Notes: generated by a model from the letters alone, not told the origin. Positions 5,251 through 13,111 are shown, counted from the stretch's first letter. The stretch: 13,128 bases of DNA from Planctomycetota bacterium (GCA_026386995.1 JAPLMO010000387.1:1-13128); one strand, 5' to 3'. Made by a program: numbers and translations.

Positions 5251-6975
5251 ATGCGAGCAGACCTTAAAACCTGGCTCCTGGTCCTCGTGGCAGTCGCATT
5301 TCTTGGCCTCTTCTTCTTCTACCCCATCTTCTCGGTCTTCGAGTCGGCCTTGTGGGAATCCACGGGGCCGACGCTCCACTACGTCAGGAACATCCTGTCG
5401 AAGGCGACCGCCCAGACCGGGTTTGTGAACGCGCTTTACCTGGCGATCATCACGACGATCCTGGCGTCGGTCCTCGCGGTACCGCTGGCATACTTGCAGG
5501 CCCGCACGGAGTTTTTCGGGAAGCGCCTGTTCGGCGTATCGATCCTGGTGCCGATGATCCTGCCGCCGTTCGTCGGGGCGATCGGCCTGAAGCAGGTTCT
5601 GGGGCCGTACGGCGTCCTGAATGCGATCCTTGCGCACCTGGGCCTTTCGGACCCGGCGAGCGCCGTCGACTGGTTCCGCGCATACCCGCTGGCGGGGGTC
5701 ATCATTCTCCAGGCCCTGCACCTGTATCCGATCCTGTACCTGAACGTTGTGGCGGGCCTGGCAAACGTCGATCCGTCGCTCGAGGACGCCGCCCGCAACG
5801 TCGGTGCCGGGCCGTGGCGGGTCTTCTGGCGCGTAACGTTCCCGCTGATATTGCCGGCATACTTCGCGGGGGCGGTCATCGTGTTCATCTGGGCGATGAC
5901 CGACCTGGGAACGCCCCTGATGTTCAACTTCCGCGAGGTGACCGCCGTCCAGATATTCGACCGGATAAGCGAGCCCTCCAGCCCCGATGCCAACGCGATG
6001 GTGGTCCTTCTGCTGGTCGCGGTGGCCCTGCTGTACTGGGCGGCGCGGGTCGCCATGGGCGGCCGGGCCCACGAGATGATGTCGGTCGCCACACGGGCCG
6101 CCGTGCCGCGGCCCATGGGCGGCACAGGAACCGCCCTGGCGTGGCTCCTCTTCGGCGGCGTAACGCTACTGGCCCTCGTGCCGCACCTGGCGGTCGTCCT
6201 CTTCTCGCTCAAGACGGAGTGGCAGGGCACGGTGCTGCCGGCAGGCCTGACGTTGGAGCATCACCGGGCGGCGCTGGCGCACCGGTGGACGCTGCCGAGC
6301 ATCTGGAACTCTTGCCTCTACTCGCTCGGGGCCGTGGCCATCAACCTCGTACTGGGCGTGTGGATCGGCTACACCCTTGTCCGAAAGAAGTTCCTTGGCC
6401 GGGGCGTGCTCGACGCCCTCGTCATGCTGCCGCTGGCCGTGCCCGGGCTGGTCCTGGCGTTCGGGTACCTGAACTGCTATGCCGACTGGGGCGACCGCCT
6501 GGTCCAGGCGGGCGTCTGGAGCACGAACTACCTGTACCCGCAGACCAACCCCGTGGCGCTGCTGGTGATCGCGTATGCCGTGCGGCGGCTGCCGCTCATG
6601 GTCCGCTCGTCGGTCGCGGGGTTCCAGCAGACCAGCCGCACGCTGGAGGAGGCCGCCCTATCGGTCGGCGCCGGGCCCCTGAGGACGCTCGGTCGGATCA
6701 CCGTGCCGCTGATCGCCGCCAATCTGGCCGCGGGGGCGATCCTGGTGTTCTCGATGTCGATGCTGGAGGTCTCCGACAGCCTGATCCTCGCGCAGGACGA
6801 CGCCTTCAACCCCATTACGCGGACGATCTGGCGGATTGACATCAGCGAGTACGCCGTGACGGGCGAGGCGGTGGCCGCCGCCCTGGGCGTGTGGGCGATG
6901 CTATTTCTGGCGGTGACGCTCGTGGGGGCGACGGCCCTGATGGGCAAGCGTCTCGGGGCGATCTTCAGGGCATAA
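5251..6975 (+). CDS. ABC importer permease, two fused halves (FbpB/AfuB type)
   Basis: A 574-residue inner-membrane protein carrying two binding-protein-dependent transport domains in one chain. The first half spans about 10-270 and the second about 295-565, with roughly six hydrophobic segments each. Both halves have the EAA coupling loop that docks onto the ATPase: EDAARNVGAGPWR (from 178) and EEAALSVGAGPLR (from 466), each continuing to a ..PL. motif. Fused permeases of this kind are typical of ferric iron and related importers. ATG 5251, with GGAA five bases upstream, is preferred. An in-frame GTG at 5200 would add 17 residues, but it lies inside the palindrome. It is the last gene of the operon and meets the next gene tail to tail with an 86-base gap. 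Confidence 0.9.
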   Translation: MRADLKTWLLVLVAVAFLGLFFFYPIFSVFESALWESTGPTLHYVRNILSKATAQTGFVNALYLAIITTILASVLAVPLAYLQARTEFFGKRLFGVSILVPMILPPFVGAIGLKQVLGPYGVLNAILAHLGLSDPASAVDWFRAYPLAGVIILQALHLYPILYLNVVAGLANVDPSLEDAARNVGAGPWRVFWRVTFPLILPAYFAGAVIVFIWAMTDLGTPLMFNFREVTAVQIFDRISEPSSPDANAMVVLLLVAVALLYWAARVAMGGRAHEMMSVATRAAVPRPMGGTGTALAWLLFGGVTLLALVPHLAVVLFSLKTEWQGTVLPAGLTLEHHRAALAHRWTLPSIWNSCLYSLGAVAINLVLGVWIGYTLVRKKFLGRGVLDALVMLPLAVPGLVLAFGYLNCYADWGDRLVQAGVWSTNYLYPQTNPVALLVIAYAVRRLPLMVRSSVAGFQQTSRTLEEAALSVGAGPLRTLGRITVPLIAANLAAGAILVFSMSMLEVSDSLILAQDDAFNPITRTIWRIDISEYAVTGEAVAAALGVWAMLFLAVTLVGATALMGKRLGAIFRA

Positions 6976-7061
6976 GCGGGCCGGGCCGTCAAAGCATTTC
7001 ATGGCTGTGGACAATCGCGGCAGGCGCAGAGGCCCGCCTTGCACCCCTTGGAATTATGGAG

Positions 7062-9044
7062 TCAGTTCCGCGCAGCGATTGTTGTGGCATCGGGATGGTT
7101 GGCCAGTGGCCAGTCGGCCGCCTTTGCGGCGGCCCGCTCGGCCGCGGCCACGACGGCAGGGTCGAACTGCTGCGGGGCGCCTCCGTGAAGTTGCCGGAGG
7201 GTCTCCTCCAGCGTAAGCGCCGGCCGGTGCGGCCGGGCGCGGGTCATCGCCTCCAGCGCTTCGGCCGCCGCCAGGATCCGCGATTCCAGCGGAATGGCGT
7301 CGCCGCTGATGCCGTCCGGATAGCCGCGGCCGTCGGACCGCTCGTGATGGTGCCGGATGATGAGGGGTTCCTGCTTCAGGAACTTCAGCCGCGACAGAAC
7401 CTTGACGCTCACAACGGGGTGCTGGCAGACGATGGCCCACTCGGCCTTCGAGAGCGGCCCGGCCTTCCAGAGCATTTCCGAAGAGATGGCGTTGCGGCCC
7501 AGGTCGCGGAGCATGGCCGCCCGGTAGATCGCCTCGACGGTGTCGGCCGCCAGGCCCATCTCGCAGGCGATGGCCGCGGCATAGCGGGCCACGTGCCGCG
7601 ACTGGCCCCTCGTGTAGACGTTGCGCGCATCGAGGGACTCGATCAGGCGGAAGAGGTCCTCCAGGACGGCCTCGTCGGTGTGCTGTGCGATGGCGTCGAC
7701 GCGTTTTTCGAGGCCGCGGACTTCTTTGGAGGCGGCCAGGCTGGGCTCGATCTGGCCCTCGCGGACGAGGTTCCAGGTGACGACGCGGTTGCCCCCGAGG
7801 TTTTTGGCGCAGTACATGGCCTCATCGGCCATGCGCACCAGCGTGTCGGCGCCCTGCCGATCGCCGGAATTCAGCACGGCCACGCCGAAACTGCCGCTGA
7901 CACGTATTGCAACATCGCCATATTTGGCCTGACTGTCGTACAGGCTCCGCCGCAGGCCTTCGGCCACGTTGGCGGCCCCTTCGATGTTCGACTCCGGCAG
8001 AACCAGCAGGAACTCCTCGCCGCCGTAGCGCGCGATGACGTCGCCGGCGCGCAGGCGCGACCGCATCTTGTCGGCCACGTGCTTGAGGACCTCGTCGCCG
8101 GCCTCGTGGCCATACGTGTCGTTGACAACCTTGAAGTGGTCCAGGTCCATGAGGATGACCGATACCGGCTTGCCGCTCCGGCGGGTCCGAAGAAGTTCGT
8201 GCTCCAGCAGGAGGGTCGCCTGGCGGCGGTTCATCAGGCCCGTCAGGTAATCGGTTGCGGCCAGGCGGGCGAGTTCTTCGTTGGCCCGCTCGAGGTCGGC
8301 CTTGGCCTTCTCGAGCGATTCCTGTACGGCCTTCATCTCCGTGATGTTCCTGATGACGGCGACGTAACCTTCGAGTTCGCCCTCGGGCCCTTTCAGCGGA
8401 GAAACGGTCAGGAGGGCCGGAAACGGGCGCCCTCTCTTGTGGCCCATATCGACCTCGGCCTCGAAGAACCCGTCGATGGCGACGGCGGCCCGGATATGCT
8501 CGATCGTCACCGGCACATTTTCCGGACGCAGTTGGGCCAGGGTCATCTTGCCGACGACCTCTTCGGCCCGCCAGCCCAGGATATGCAGGCCGCCGCCGGA
8601 ATAAGAGAGGATGCGGCCGTCGAGGTCGCACGCGATGATGCAGTACTCGCTGGCGCAATTTAGGATCAGCCGGAGTTTCTCGCGTTCCAGGTGGGCCCGC
8701 TGGGCCCAAGCACGGTCCTGGGCGGCGGCTTTCTCGGTCCGGACCCGCGCATGACGCAGGTCCCGCATCAATGACAGGAACCCCACGAGGATCAGCAGGG
8801 AACCGCCGGCATGCGTCGGCAGGTAAGCGCTAAGGGCCGTGGGCGCGTTCCACCAGTCCGGCATCGCCGTCTTCAGCAACTCATTGGTTTGCCCAATGAG
8901 AAGCACGACCAGGCCGACCGTCAGCGCAAGGTAACTCGCCAGTCCGCCGCCCACCCGGCGACGGACAATCGTAGGCACAACGGCCACCGCGATACCCAAA
9001 ACGCCCAAGCGGAAAATGATGTCGCTGCTGAACCAGCCTTCCAA
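7062..9044 (-). CDS. Membrane PAS-GGDEF-HD-GYP protein, active cyclase and degenerate phosphodiesterase
   Basis: A 660-residue cyclic-di-GMP signalling protein. Three hydrophobic segments (about 8-28, 35-52, 80-92) lead into a coiled coil, a PAS domain (about 122-240, RNITEMK at its end), a second coiled coil, then a GGDEF domain (about 262-425). The cyclase half looks active: metal residue D300 (LMDLDHFK), active site RYGGEEF (GGEEF 341-345) and an inhibitory-site RxxD (R332-D335) five residues before it. The C-terminal half (about 470-615) is HD-GYP-like with H484, HHHERSDGRGYP and GYP 574-576, but the HD pair is R513-D514 (AAMLRDLGR) and the later AD is AE. It is therefore probably not a phosphodiesterase and may be a sensory or binding module. 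The start is TTG 9044: it follows GAGGAGGG at ideal distance, and no in-frame ATG precedes the membrane segments. Confidence 0.9.
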   Translation of the reverse strand: MEGWFSSDIIFRLGVLGIAVAVVPTIVRRRVGGGLASYLALTVGLVVLLIGQTNELLKTAMPDWWNAPTALSAYLPTHAGGSLLILVGFLSLMRDLRHARVRTEKAAAQDRAWAQRAHLEREKLRLILNCASEYCIIACDLDGRILSYSGGGLHILGWRAEEVVGKMTLAQLRPENVPVTIEHIRAAVAIDGFFEAEVDMGHKRGRPFPALLTVSPLKGPEGELEGYVAVIRNITEMKAVQESLEKAKADLERANEELARLAATDYLTGLMNRRQATLLLEHELLRTRRSGKPVSVILMDLDHFKVVNDTYGHEAGDEVLKHVADKMRSRLRAGDVIARYGGEEFLLVLPESNIEGAANVAEGLRRSLYDSQAKYGDVAIRVSGSFGVAVLNSGDRQGADTLVRMADEAMYCAKNLGGNRVVTWNLVREGQIEPSLAASKEVRGLEKRVDAIAQHTDEAVLEDLFRLIESLDARNVYTRGQSRHVARYAAAIACEMGLAADTVEAIYRAAMLRDLGRNAISSEMLWKAGPLSKAEWAIVCQHPVVSVKVLSRLKFLKQEPLIIRHHHERSDGRGYPDGISGDAIPLESRILAAAEALEAMTRARPHRPALTLEETLRQLHGGAPQQFDPAVVAAAERAAAKAADWPLANHPDATTIAARN

Positions 9045-9098
9045 GCACCCTCCTCACCCATCCCAGGGCGCAGAAAGAGTGCAATTGTGCGGCCTTCT

Positions 9099-9113
9099 GG
9101 TATCGGCGATACC
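9099..9113. promoter_or_regulatory. Perfect 15-base palindrome upstream of the GGDEF gene
   Basis: GGTATCG-G-CGATACC is a perfect 7+1+7 palindrome. It extends outward as TCTGG/CCAGA with a one-base bulge. It lies about 55 bases upstream of the TTG start, in the 125-base gap between the Mut7-C and GGDEF genes, where an operator would be expected. It is too short to tell an operator from a small hairpin. I saw no convincing promoter hexamers or c-di-GMP riboswitch core in the gap. Confidence 0.35.
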
Positions 9114-9169
9114 CAGAAAAACCTTGAGCAAACATCTGTGTTAAGCCGGCCGCGGACCGCGGGCGAGAA

Positions 9170-9661
9170 CTAGAGGCTGTCCAGGAGGGCTTCGATGCGG
9201 CGCCAGTGGGTTCCGCGCCAAAACAGTTTGGCGCAGCGGTCACAACGGTAGAACTCCTCGCACCAAGCGAAGGTGCGGGGCGGGGCCTCGGGGCGAGCGG
9301 ATTCCTTCGGAATGGCGAGCAGGCGACCGCCGCAGGCCATGCAGCGCGGCTCGCGGCGCCCGAGGCCGAGGGTGCTGAGGACGAACCGCAGTTGGTCGAA
9401 CTTGCCCAGGCCGGGCGGAATGAGGACGGCCCGCACGCGGCCGGTCTGGATCGCCCCATGCCGCACGAGGCCGGTGTCGGCCGTCAGGAGGATGCGACCC
9501 GAGGCCAGGGCCTGGCGCACAAGTTCCGTGTCGTCTATACCCGCGAGCCATGCGGCATCGTAGCCGGCGGCGCGAAGCCACCGGGCCAGGCCGCCCAGCA
9601 TGGCGTCGCACCAGAAGGCGGGGGCGTCACCGGCGTTGGGGAGGTCGGTTGCCATGGGCAC
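9170..9661 (-). CDS. Mut7-C domain protein (PIN-like RNase fold plus zinc ribbon)
   Basis: A 163-residue protein that is essentially one Mut7-C (formerly DUF82) domain. The N-terminal PIN-like part shows FWCDAMLGGLARWLRAAGYD with D19, DDTELVRQA, and GRILLTADTGL with D62, the acidic positions expected of a metal-dependent nuclease. The C-terminal part has two CxxC pairs, C107/C110 (RCMACGG) and C140/C143 (YRCDRCAK), forming a zinc ribbon, and ends with the family's FWRGTHWRRI. RNase activity is inferred from the fold, and the substrate is unknown. The start is GTG 9661 or ATG 9655, six bases inside; neither has a clear ribosome-binding site. It lies downstream of apgM on the same strand, with a GC hairpin in the 69-base gap. 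Confidence 0.85.
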   Translation of the reverse strand: MPMATDLPNAGDAPAFWCDAMLGGLARWLRAAGYDAAWLAGIDDTELVRQALASGRILLTADTGLVRHGAIQTGRVRAVLIPPGLGKFDQLRFVLSTLGLGRREPRCMACGGRLLAIPKESARPEAPPRTFAWCEEFYRCDRCAKLFWRGTHWRRIEALLDSL

Positions 9662-9680
9662 GTCGCCCGATTGCGCCCGA

Positions 9681-9706
9681 CGCGGCGGGTACGGAGACCC
9701 GCCGCG
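9681..9706. repeat. 26-nt GC hairpin repeat, copy 1
   Basis: CGCGGCGGGT and ACCCGCCGCG form a perfect 10-bp stem around the loop ACGGAG, followed by CCAA. The same stem with loop ACGCAG occurs at 11243-11268. It lies between the apgM stop and the Mut7-C start. There is no T-run, so it may affect the 3' end of apgM mRNA but is not a classical terminator. Confidence 0.75.
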
Positions 9707-9730
9707 CCAAATGAAGTCCAGCCCGTGGCG

Positions 9731-10945
9731 TTACGCGCCGAACTTGGCCAGGCGGCCGGCGTGCGCCAGCGCCAGCGGCATCAGGTGCTTGCTGGGCCTT
9801 AGGCCCAGGTTTCCGTGCAGGCAGGTCTTCTCGCAGAACTTCTGAGCGCCGTCGCGGCGGGCGGTCTTAGCCCACAGCAGCACCGGCACCGGGTGCCACG
9901 AGTGGCCCTTCATCGCGCTAGGGGTCGAGTGGTCGGCCGTGACGATCAGGACGTCCGGCGCAAGTTTCAGGATATCGGGGATGGCGGCGTCGGCGTCCTC
10001 GATGTAGTGGACTTTGGCGTCGAAGTTGCCGTCCTCGCCGGCCTTGTCGGTGTGCTTGTAGTGCAGGAAGAAGTAGTTGTACTTATCCCACTTGGCGGCC
10101 ATGGAAGCGACGTCCCTGGCGATCTCGTTGGTGGCGTCGAGGGCTTCCATGCCGACCAGGCGCGCCACGCCGCGGTACATCGGCGTGCCCGCAATGACGG
10201 CCGCATTGACGCCAAACCGCTCTTCCATCGTCGGCCAGTTGGGCCGCTTCGCAAAGCCGCGCGCCAGCACGCCGTTGGCCTTCTTCTCGCTCGCCAGGAC
10301 GTTCATCGCCTGCTTCAGGGCCTTCTGGGCGATACGGGCGGTGCGCGAACTTTCGCGCGTGTCATCCGTCATGCGGATGTCCAGCGGCGGCACACCTTCC
10401 TTCTGCGGATCGGTGTCTTCCAGGCCGTCGCCCAGGTCTTCGCCGCGCAGCACCAGCAGCGCCCGGTGCTCCTTGACAGGCGCCCAGTGGACCTCCACGC
10501 CCTCCACCTTGCGGACGGCCTCCTGGAGCCTGGCGACCACCAGTTGGGACTCCTCGGTCGGGATGCGCCCCGCGCGGCGGTCGATGATGTTGCCCTTCGC
10601 ATCGAGCGTGCAGAAGTTGAGGCGAGCGGCCACGTCGCCCTGGCGATAATCGAAGCCGACGCCGACGGCCTCCAGCGCCCCGCGGCCGATCTGGTACTCG
10701 ATCGGGTCGTATCCGAAAAGCCCCAGGTGACCGGGCCCGCTGCCCGGCGTCACGCCGGGATACACGGGTTCCAGTAAGCCGCAGGAAGCCTCGGCCATGA
10801 GGCGGTCGGCATTGGGGGTGCGAGCGGCCTCCAGTTCGGTCTTGCCTTCCGGGCCGGATGGAATGCCGCCCAGCCCGTCCCAGACGTACAGAACGATCTT
10901 CGCGTTGCTCTCACGAAGCAGGGGCTTCAGGTCCATGTCCGCCAT
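9731..10945 (-). CDS. apgM: Cofactor-independent phosphoglycerate mutase, archaeal type
   Basis: A 404-residue enzyme interconverting 3- and 2-phosphoglycerate in glycolysis and gluconeogenesis, of the alkaline-phosphatase-superfamily ApgM group. Visible elements are D23 in VLYVWDGLGG (metal), S69 in TPGSGPGHLGLFGYDP (phosphorylated serine), HYKHTDKAGEDG with H296, H298 and D300, TADHSTP with D338 and H339, and GHSWHPVPVL with H348 and H351. These are the paired-metal ligands of the family. ATG 10945 is chosen because GGGAGGAAG sits 5-6 bases upstream. The longer frame from 11017 adds 24 residues with no ribosome-binding site. Length fits the family (about 400). It is probably transcribed from the candidate promoter at 11046-11074 and followed by the Mut7-C gene. 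Confidence 0.93.
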   Translation of the reverse strand: MADMDLKPLLRESNAKIVLYVWDGLGGIPSGPEGKTELEAARTPNADRLMAEASCGLLEPVYPGVTPGSGPGHLGLFGYDPIEYQIGRGALEAVGVGFDYRQGDVAARLNFCTLDAKGNIIDRRAGRIPTEESQLVVARLQEAVRKVEGVEVHWAPVKEHRALLVLRGEDLGDGLEDTDPQKEGVPPLDIRMTDDTRESSRTARIAQKALKQAMNVLASEKKANGVLARGFAKRPNWPTMEERFGVNAAVIAGTPMYRGVARLVGMEALDATNEIARDVASMAAKWDKYNYFFLHYKHTDKAGEDGNFDAKVHYIEDADAAIPDILKLAPDVLIVTADHSTPSAMKGHSWHPVPVLLWAKTARRDGAQKFCEKTCLHGNLGLRPSKHLMPLALAHAGRLAKFGA

Positions 10946-11045
10946 GTCTTCCTCCCGATGATCGAACGACTGCCCATTGCGCGAGCCGCCGGCTGCTTGT
11001 GCTCCGGACTCAGACAACTACGGCCCGGCGCGGCGGCGAGCGATC

Positions 11046-11074
11046 AACATACCGTTTCGGCAGGGGATGTTCAA
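11046..11074 (-). promoter_or_regulatory. Candidate sigma-70 promoter of apgM
   Basis: Read on the minus strand, TTGAAC (11074-11069) and TATGTT (11051-11046) are separated by exactly 17 bases, and transcription would start near 11039. It lies just apgM-side of the palindrome, so the repeat would not be in the apgM transcript. This is a consensus reading only. Confidence 0.4.
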
Positions 11075-11115
11075 GGACTTCGCCCCCACCGCGCGTACTG
11101 CGTCACTCTTGAGGG

Positions 11116-11211
11116 GGGTGGCATGGTCACGCTGTTGCGTGACCATGCGGCAGTGACGGACCAGGCGCCGTTCGAGGCACATGGTCACGCAACAGCGTGA
11201 CCATGCCACCC
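11116..11211. repeat. Nested palindromic repeat (96-bp family, copy 2)
   Basis: Arms 11116-11147 and 11180-11211 are perfect 32-base reverse complements. Each folds into the same 11-bp hairpin as copy 1, but with loops TGTT and AACA in place of TTTT and AAAA. The change in one arm is mirrored in the other. Outside the arms, GTCACT recurs imperfectly on both sides. The centre is homologous to that of copy 1 and has exactly the same length. Confidence 0.92.
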
Positions 11212-11242
11212 TCGTAAGTGACACACTGCCACCGCGCAAGAA

Positions 11243-11268
11243 CGCGGCGGGTACGCAGACCCGCCGCG
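11243..11268. repeat. 26-nt GC hairpin repeat, copy 2
   Basis: The same 10-bp stem as 9681-9706 (CGCGGCGGGT/ACCCGCCGCG), here with loop ACGCAG and again followed by CCAA. It lies just past the htrA stop, at a position equivalent to copy 1 just past the apgM stop: both are immediately 3' of a minus-strand gene. Confidence 0.75.
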
Positions 11269-11291
11269 CCAATGCACGATCCTGGATTGCT

Positions 11292-12806
11292 CTAGCGTTT
11301 CTTCAGCAGAATAAACATCTGGCGGTCGCCGACGCGGACCAGCATCGGGATGCCCTTGGCAATGTCGGCCTTGGCAATGATCTCCCGCAGTTCCGCGACG
11401 CTGCTGACCTTCTGGCGGTCCACCTGAAGGATGAGCATGCCTGGCCTCAGGCCTGCCAGCGCCCCCAGCCCGCCCGCCTCCACGTTGATAATGAGGACGC
11501 CCTGGCCGGACTTGTAGCCGTACTTCTGTGCGGCTTCCGGGGTGACGTTACTTACCTCGATGCCGAGAGCCTTGAGGTTTGCCGGAGCGCCCGGTGCCGC
11601 CGCCAGCGCTTCCGGCTGCGCTGGTCTGGTTTCGACCGCCACTTTGAGTGAATGCCGCTTGCCGTCGCGCAGGACAACAATCTCGACCTTGGTTCCGGGT
11701 GCGATCCATGCGACCGTGTTCTGGAGTTCGCTGGGCGTCTTGACGGGCTTGCCGGCAAACTCCAGGATGACGTCGCCGGCCTTGAGGCCCGCCTTCTCGG
11801 CCGGGCCGCCCTCCATGACCTGGCTGACGAGGATGCCCTGGTCGGCCCTGAGTTTCATGGACTCGGCCAGTTCGGGCGTCAGCCGCTGGATGCTCACGCC
11901 CAACCAGCCGCGCGTTACGTGGCCCGTCTCGCGAATGCGATTCATAACCTCGCGGGCGAGATTGACCGGGACCGCGAAGCCGACGCCCATGTATCCGCCG
12001 CTGCGCGACGCGATGGCCGTGTTAATGCCGAGGACCTGGCCACGCATGTTCACGAGCGGGCCGCCGGAGTTGCCGGGGTTGATCGCGGCGTCGGTCTGAA
12101 GGAACTGCTCGTAGTCCGTGATGCCGACGTTCGAGCGGCCGGTGGCGCTGATGATGCCGGCCGTCACGGTCTGCTCGAGCCCGAACGGAGACCCGATCGC
12201 CAGCACCCAGTCGCCGACCTCGGCCTTGTCGGAATCGCCCAACTGGGCGACCGGCAGGTTCTCGGCCTTGATCTTGATGACGGCGATGTCGGTCGGCGGG
12301 TCGGCGCCAACCACCTTCGCCTTGAATTCACGGCCGTCGGCCAGGTGAACGGCAATCTCCTGTGCCCCCTCGACCACATGGTTGTTCGTCAGGATATAAC
12401 CGTCGGGGTCCACAATGACGCCGGAGCCGAGGCCCTGGCGCTGAAACTTTCGGGTCGGCCCCTTGCCGCGGGGTGTTTCCTCTGGCCCCAGGCCGAAGAA
12501 TCGCCGTAGAAAATCGTCTCCCATGTCGCCGTAGGGGCTCGCCACGGTCTGGGTCGTCGTTACGCCAACAACGGCCGGCTTGACGCGCTTGGCGGCCTCG
12601 CGAAACGCCGCCGACAAGCGGTCAACGTCGGCCGGAATAGGCGGCAACGGCTCCTCCGCCTTCGTGTTCGCCTCCGCCGTCATCGCAATCGCCGGCCGGC
12701 CGGCAGGCTCTGTCAGTACGTTCAGCAGCGCCGGCACCATGATGCCGCCGACAACAATCAGGCCCATCGAAACGGCCAGCACGATCAATAACCGGATGTC
12801 GCGCAC
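11292..12806 (-). CDS. htrA: HtrA/DegP-family periplasmic serine protease with two PDZ domains
   Basis: A 504-residue quality-control protease. A hydrophobic N-terminal segment (about 5-30) acts as a signal or membrane anchor. The trypsin-like domain (about 70-290) has the full triad: H143 (ILTNNHVVEG), D173 (TDIAVIKI) and S247 (NPGNSGGPLVN). PDZ1 spans about 302-390 (GWLGVSIQ, then GPAEKAGLKAGDVILEF). PDZ2 spans about 410-500 and is less canonical (GALAGLRPGMLILQVD). The segment LRRFFGLGPEETPRGKG corresponds to the regulatory LA loop of Do-type proteases. Length and order match DegP/DegQ. The GTG start follows GAAGGAGA by about seven bases. It is probably driven by the promoter at 12889-12917 and is likely monocistronic, since a hairpin and a long palindrome separate it from apgM. 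Confidence 0.94.
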   Translation of the reverse strand: MRDIRLLIVLAVSMGLIVVGGIMVPALLNVLTEPAGRPAIAMTAEANTKAEEPLPPIPADVDRLSAAFREAAKRVKPAVVGVTTTQTVASPYGDMGDDFLRRFFGLGPEETPRGKGPTRKFQRQGLGSGVIVDPDGYILTNNHVVEGAQEIAVHLADGREFKAKVVGADPPTDIAVIKIKAENLPVAQLGDSDKAEVGDWVLAIGSPFGLEQTVTAGIISATGRSNVGITDYEQFLQTDAAINPGNSGGPLVNMRGQVLGINTAIASRSGGYMGVGFAVPVNLAREVMNRIRETGHVTRGWLGVSIQRLTPELAESMKLRADQGILVSQVMEGGPAEKAGLKAGDVILEFAGKPVKTPSELQNTVAWIAPGTKVEIVVLRDGKRHSLKVAVETRPAQPEALAAAPGAPANLKALGIEVSNVTPEAAQKYGYKSGQGVLIINVEAGGLGALAGLRPGMLILQVDRQKVSSVAELREIIAKADIAKGIPMLVRVGDRQMFILLKKR

Positions 12807-12888
12807 TGAAATTCTCCTTCTATACGCTCGCAGGACGTATTCCCCCGCGCCCCTCTCTTACCCCAGCGTCCAGCGCAAGGCGAACTAT

Positions 12889-12917
12889 ATATTACTCCAC
12901 TGGTCGAAACCTATCAA
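12889..12917 (-). promoter_or_regulatory. Candidate sigma-70 promoter of htrA
   Basis: On the minus strand TTGATA (12917-12912) and TAATAT (12894-12889) are 17 bases apart, inside a locally AT-rich patch (ATATATTA) that stands out in this GC-rich window. Transcription would start near 12882, giving a leader of about 76 bases. I did not see a sigma-E or CpxR-type site. Confidence 0.5.
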
Positions 12918-12935
12918 GTCCTTGCCGTCCTTGCC

Positions 12936-13011
12936 GGGTGGCATGCCCACAGCCTGCCCGCCGTGGCGGGCCGCCGTTTGCGTGGGCAACAGCGCGCTGG
13001 GCATGCCACCC
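12936..13011. repeat. 76-bp palindromic repeat with GGGTGGCAT ends
   Basis: The outer 13 bases GGGTGGCATGCCC (12936-12948) are mirrored perfectly at 12999-13011. The interior is different from the 96-bp family. It has a GCCCGCC-GT-GGCGGGC hairpin (12956-12971) enclosed by TGCCCAC (12944-12950) and GTGGGCA (12982-12988). The left outer arm can therefore pair either with the far end or with the nearer GTGGGCA. It lies just upstream of the candidate htrA promoter. Confidence 0.8.
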
Positions 13012-13111
13012 AACGCCGTTAACCAAGTGCTGATGAGAACTGATTTCTGATAGCGGCAATTCGAGCTGTTTCGTGCCGTGAGAGGCTGTGGAGTTTCGGA
13101 GGTCCGGGCGG

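Larger units (their letters stand above)
10946..11291. other. Gene-free stretch between htrA and apgM
   Basis: These 346 bases contain, from the htrA stop leftward, the GC hairpin at 11243-11268, the 96-bp palindrome at 11116-11211, the candidate apgM promoter at 11046-11074, and an apgM leader of roughly 94 bases ending in a strong ribosome-binding site. Open frames across it are short and composed of repeat sequence, and I see no gene. Confidence 0.7.

Noticed and set aside
6976..7061. Bidirectional terminator between the permease and GGDEF genes
   Set aside because: The convergent gap is only 86 bases, and I found no convincing GC stem followed by a T-run on either strand.
6891..8663. Long plus-strand open frame of 590 codons opposite the GGDEF gene
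   Set aside because: It is antisense to a gene with clear PAS, GGDEF and HD-GYP motifs. Its translation has no recognisable domain and is rich in Arg, Gly, Gln and His, as expected from GC-rich antisense frames.
9045..9169. c-di-GMP riboswitch before the GGDEF gene
   Set aside because: The 125-base gap shows only a short palindrome and no recognisable GEMM core or tetraloop-receptor pattern.
10946..11017. Longer apgM start at 11017
   Set aside because: The extra 24 residues are not family-like, and the strong ribosome-binding site GGGAGGAAG points to ATG 10945.
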